The position numbers and the translations under genes are program-made. The notes beneath the pieces were generated by a model, which was not told the DNA's origin, ran no database searches, and saw only the letters and a list, made by a program, of their open reading frames with translations. Of a stretch of 34,663 bases of DNA, positions 33,472-34,663 are shown piece after piece (position 1 is the stretch's first letter; the number at the start of each line of letters is the position of its first letter). The stretch spans positions 1-34,663 of the forward strand of contig JBBIWA010000065.1 of NCBI GenBank assembly GCA_037439425.1, read 5' to 3'. This stretch comes from JBBIWA01 sp037439425 (GTDB lineage: Bacteria; Acidobacteriota; Blastocatellia; RBC074).

Positions 33472-34491
33472 TGGCGACGTTACCCTTTCACTATTATCCT
33501 CAAAAGAGCGGCGCCTGATCCCGTACTACCAGAGATCAAGATCAAGATCGATCCTGGCAGCAAGATAACAGGACTTGCTGTAGTTAACCAAGCTACGGGA
33601 GAGCTGATCCTGGCGGCTGAGATAGAACACCGCGGTGAAACTATCAAAAGGCGGATGCAAGAACGTGCGGCACGGCGCCGTGACCGTCGTAATCGCAAGA
33701 CTCGGTATCGCAAGCCAAGGTTTCTCAACCGGAGACGCATTGAAGGCCAGCTTCCGCCCTCGCTAAGAGAGCCGAATAGACAACATCGGTACTTGGGTTA
33801 AGCGCCTCAGTCGGGTCTGTCCTGTAGCCGGTGTCAGTTTAGAGCTGGCAAAGTTTGATACGCAGAAGATGCAAAACCCGGAGCTTGTTGGTATCGAGTA
33901 CCAGCAAGGCGAGCTGGCCGGGTACGAAGTGCGAGAGTATCTGCTGGAGAAGTTCGGTCGCAGGTGTGTCTACTGTGGGAAAGAGAACGTCCCACTTGAG
34001 GTTGAGCATATCGTTCCCCTCTCACGTGGTGGGAGCAACCGGGTAAGTAATCTGGCTCTTGCCTGTAGGCCTTGTAACCAGGCGAAAGGCACTCAGACGG
34101 CTGAAGAGTTTGGACATCCGGCGGTGGCAGCGCAGGCCAGCCGTCCACTGAAGGATGCCGCGGTAGTGAACGCGACACGTTACTTCTTGTTAAGTTACCT
34201 GAAGTATCCAGGTTTTGCGGTGGAGTGCTCAACCGGGGCACGAACTAAGAATCCGTTTCAAAACTCACCACAGAGGCACGGAGAAGTGGAGAAGGACGAT
34301 CTTCGGCCCCTCTTCCTCCGTGTCTTGGTGGTGAAGAAAGAGGTTTTGAAATGCGCTCTAAGTACAACCGGACGACACGCTCTTTGTCGAAGGGCCTCTG
34401 GATAGACGCGGCCTGTGTGGGAGAGAGTACTACAGCGAAGCTCATCTTACCTACGACTGTGCTTGAGATAAAGGCTACGGGGCTCACGTAG
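33472..34491 (+). pseudogene. iscB: Broken IscB (RuvC-HNH, OMEGA nuclease) gene
   Basis: Homology begins abruptly with WRRYPFTIIL, so the N-terminal PLMP domain is missing. RuvC-I follows (KIKIDPGSKITGLAVV), then the Arg-rich bridge helix (33655-33735, RRMQERAARRRDRRNRKTR). One extra base near 33769 shifts the frame; the first part stops at 33799. The next frame continues SRIDNIGTWVKRL, RuvC-II (SLELAKFDTQ) and an intact HNH (CVYCGKENV, EVEHIVPLSRGG, CRPCNQAKG). A 108-bp palindrome interrupts it at 34250. Excising it with one CTAAG copy restores GARTK-YNRTT and leads to IDAACVGES with the RuvC-III Asp, but the usual preceding His is replaced (GLWIDAA). IscB, an ancestor of Cas9, is RNA-guided; this copy cannot be functional as a whole. 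Confidence 0.85.
34245..34362. mobile_element. MITE-like 108-bp palindromic element with 5-bp target duplication
   Basis: CTAAG occurs at 34245-34249 and 34358-34362. The element between is a near-palindrome: TTTCAAAAC (34256-34264) with GTTTTGAAA (34343-34351), CACCAC (34266-34271) with GGTGGTG (34327-34333), and CACGGAG (34277-34283) with CTCCGTG (34316-34322). It encodes nothing. Removing 113 bp restores the iscB reading frame exactly, so this is an insertion. Confidence 0.8.
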
Positions 34492-34513
34492 TAGGCAGAT
34501 GGGGATGGCGAAT

Positions 34514-34565
34514 TTCGGATTTCGGATTTAAATTCGCAATCCGAAATCCGAAATCCGAAATCCGA
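34514..34565. repeat. Inverted heptamer array
   Basis: Two TTCGGAT units (34514-34527) face more than three inverted ATCCGAA units (34539-34559, plus a partial to 34565) across a short AT-rich centre. They form a slippage-prone hairpin. The last 98 bases of the window contain an open plus-strand frame from ATG 34574, too short to judge. Confidence 0.75.
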
Positions 34566-34663
34566 TTTGGAACTATGGTTGTCTATACTGATGGGCGAGT
34601 TAGTATAGGATCGGTAAAGGCTTCTGCCCAAGGCGCGTGTGTGGTACACAGGAGTGATGGGTA

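Overview
The window looks like a contig from an Acidobacteriota-type (Blastocatellia-like) environmental bacterium. This is inferred from the gene set: class I xylose isomerase, UMF1-type MFS exporter, a vitamin B12 uptake operon with a carboxypeptidase-regulatory-like TonB receptor, DinB and PCYCGC-type proteins, and many palindromic dispersed repeats. It rests on family resemblance only. No rRNA, tRNA or CRISPR array was seen. Most gene blocks are ordinary metabolism and transport, separated by unusually repeat-rich and gene-remnant-rich spacers.

Layout. 1-4.1 kb: the end of a large DUF1998/MZB helicase, a scrambled remnant joining a DrmD-like N-terminus to a PD-(D/E)xK nuclease tail, and a ParB-like HTH protein; this looks like a decayed defence locus. 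4.1-7.1 kb: a 2Fe-2S protein, an LD-carboxypeptidase, a small zinc-ribbon protein and an exported PA-IL-like protein. 7.1-8.7 kb: no intact gene, but a decayed DUF433/DUF5615 toxin-antitoxin pair beside an apparent fragment of the neighbouring MFS gene. 8.7-14.5 kb: MFS exporter, DinB protein, xylose isomerase, MurA, an exported methyltransferase and a small unknown protein. 14.6-21.7 kb: repeats, a cobalamin riboswitch, then btuF-btuC-btuD, a DUF4430 lipoprotein, a BtuB-like receptor and a Dph6-like PP-loop ATPase, all on the + strand and probably one B12-controlled operon. 21.7-22.5 kb: repeats and an IS4-type transposase fragment. 22.5-28.3 kb: phosphoesterase, AhpD-like protein, AbgT transporter, repeat cluster, PCYCGC-type lipoprotein, universal stress protein and a membrane-anchored DinB protein. 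29.3-33.2 kb: a coiled-coil membrane protein and a + strand SDR/alcohol dehydrogenase/MBL hydrolase group. 33.2-34.5 kb: an IscB gene broken by 5' loss, a frameshift and a 108-bp palindromic insertion.

The strongest discovery is a pair of probable selenoproteins 3 kb apart on opposite strands. An AhpD/CMD-like protein (23436-23984, minus) has TGA where the second Cys of its CxxC motif belongs. A PCYCGC-motif lipoprotein (26349-26918, plus) has TGA where the first Cys of its late CxxC belongs. In both, the frame continues past TGA with full family homology. In both mRNAs the 11-nt motif GGAGG(A/U)UCUCC, a hairpin with a G-initial triloop, sits exactly 14 nt after the UGA, as expected of bacterial SECIS elements. 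Conventional gene calling would split or truncate both proteins. No Sec machinery genes lie in the window, so decoding must be confirmed elsewhere in the genome.
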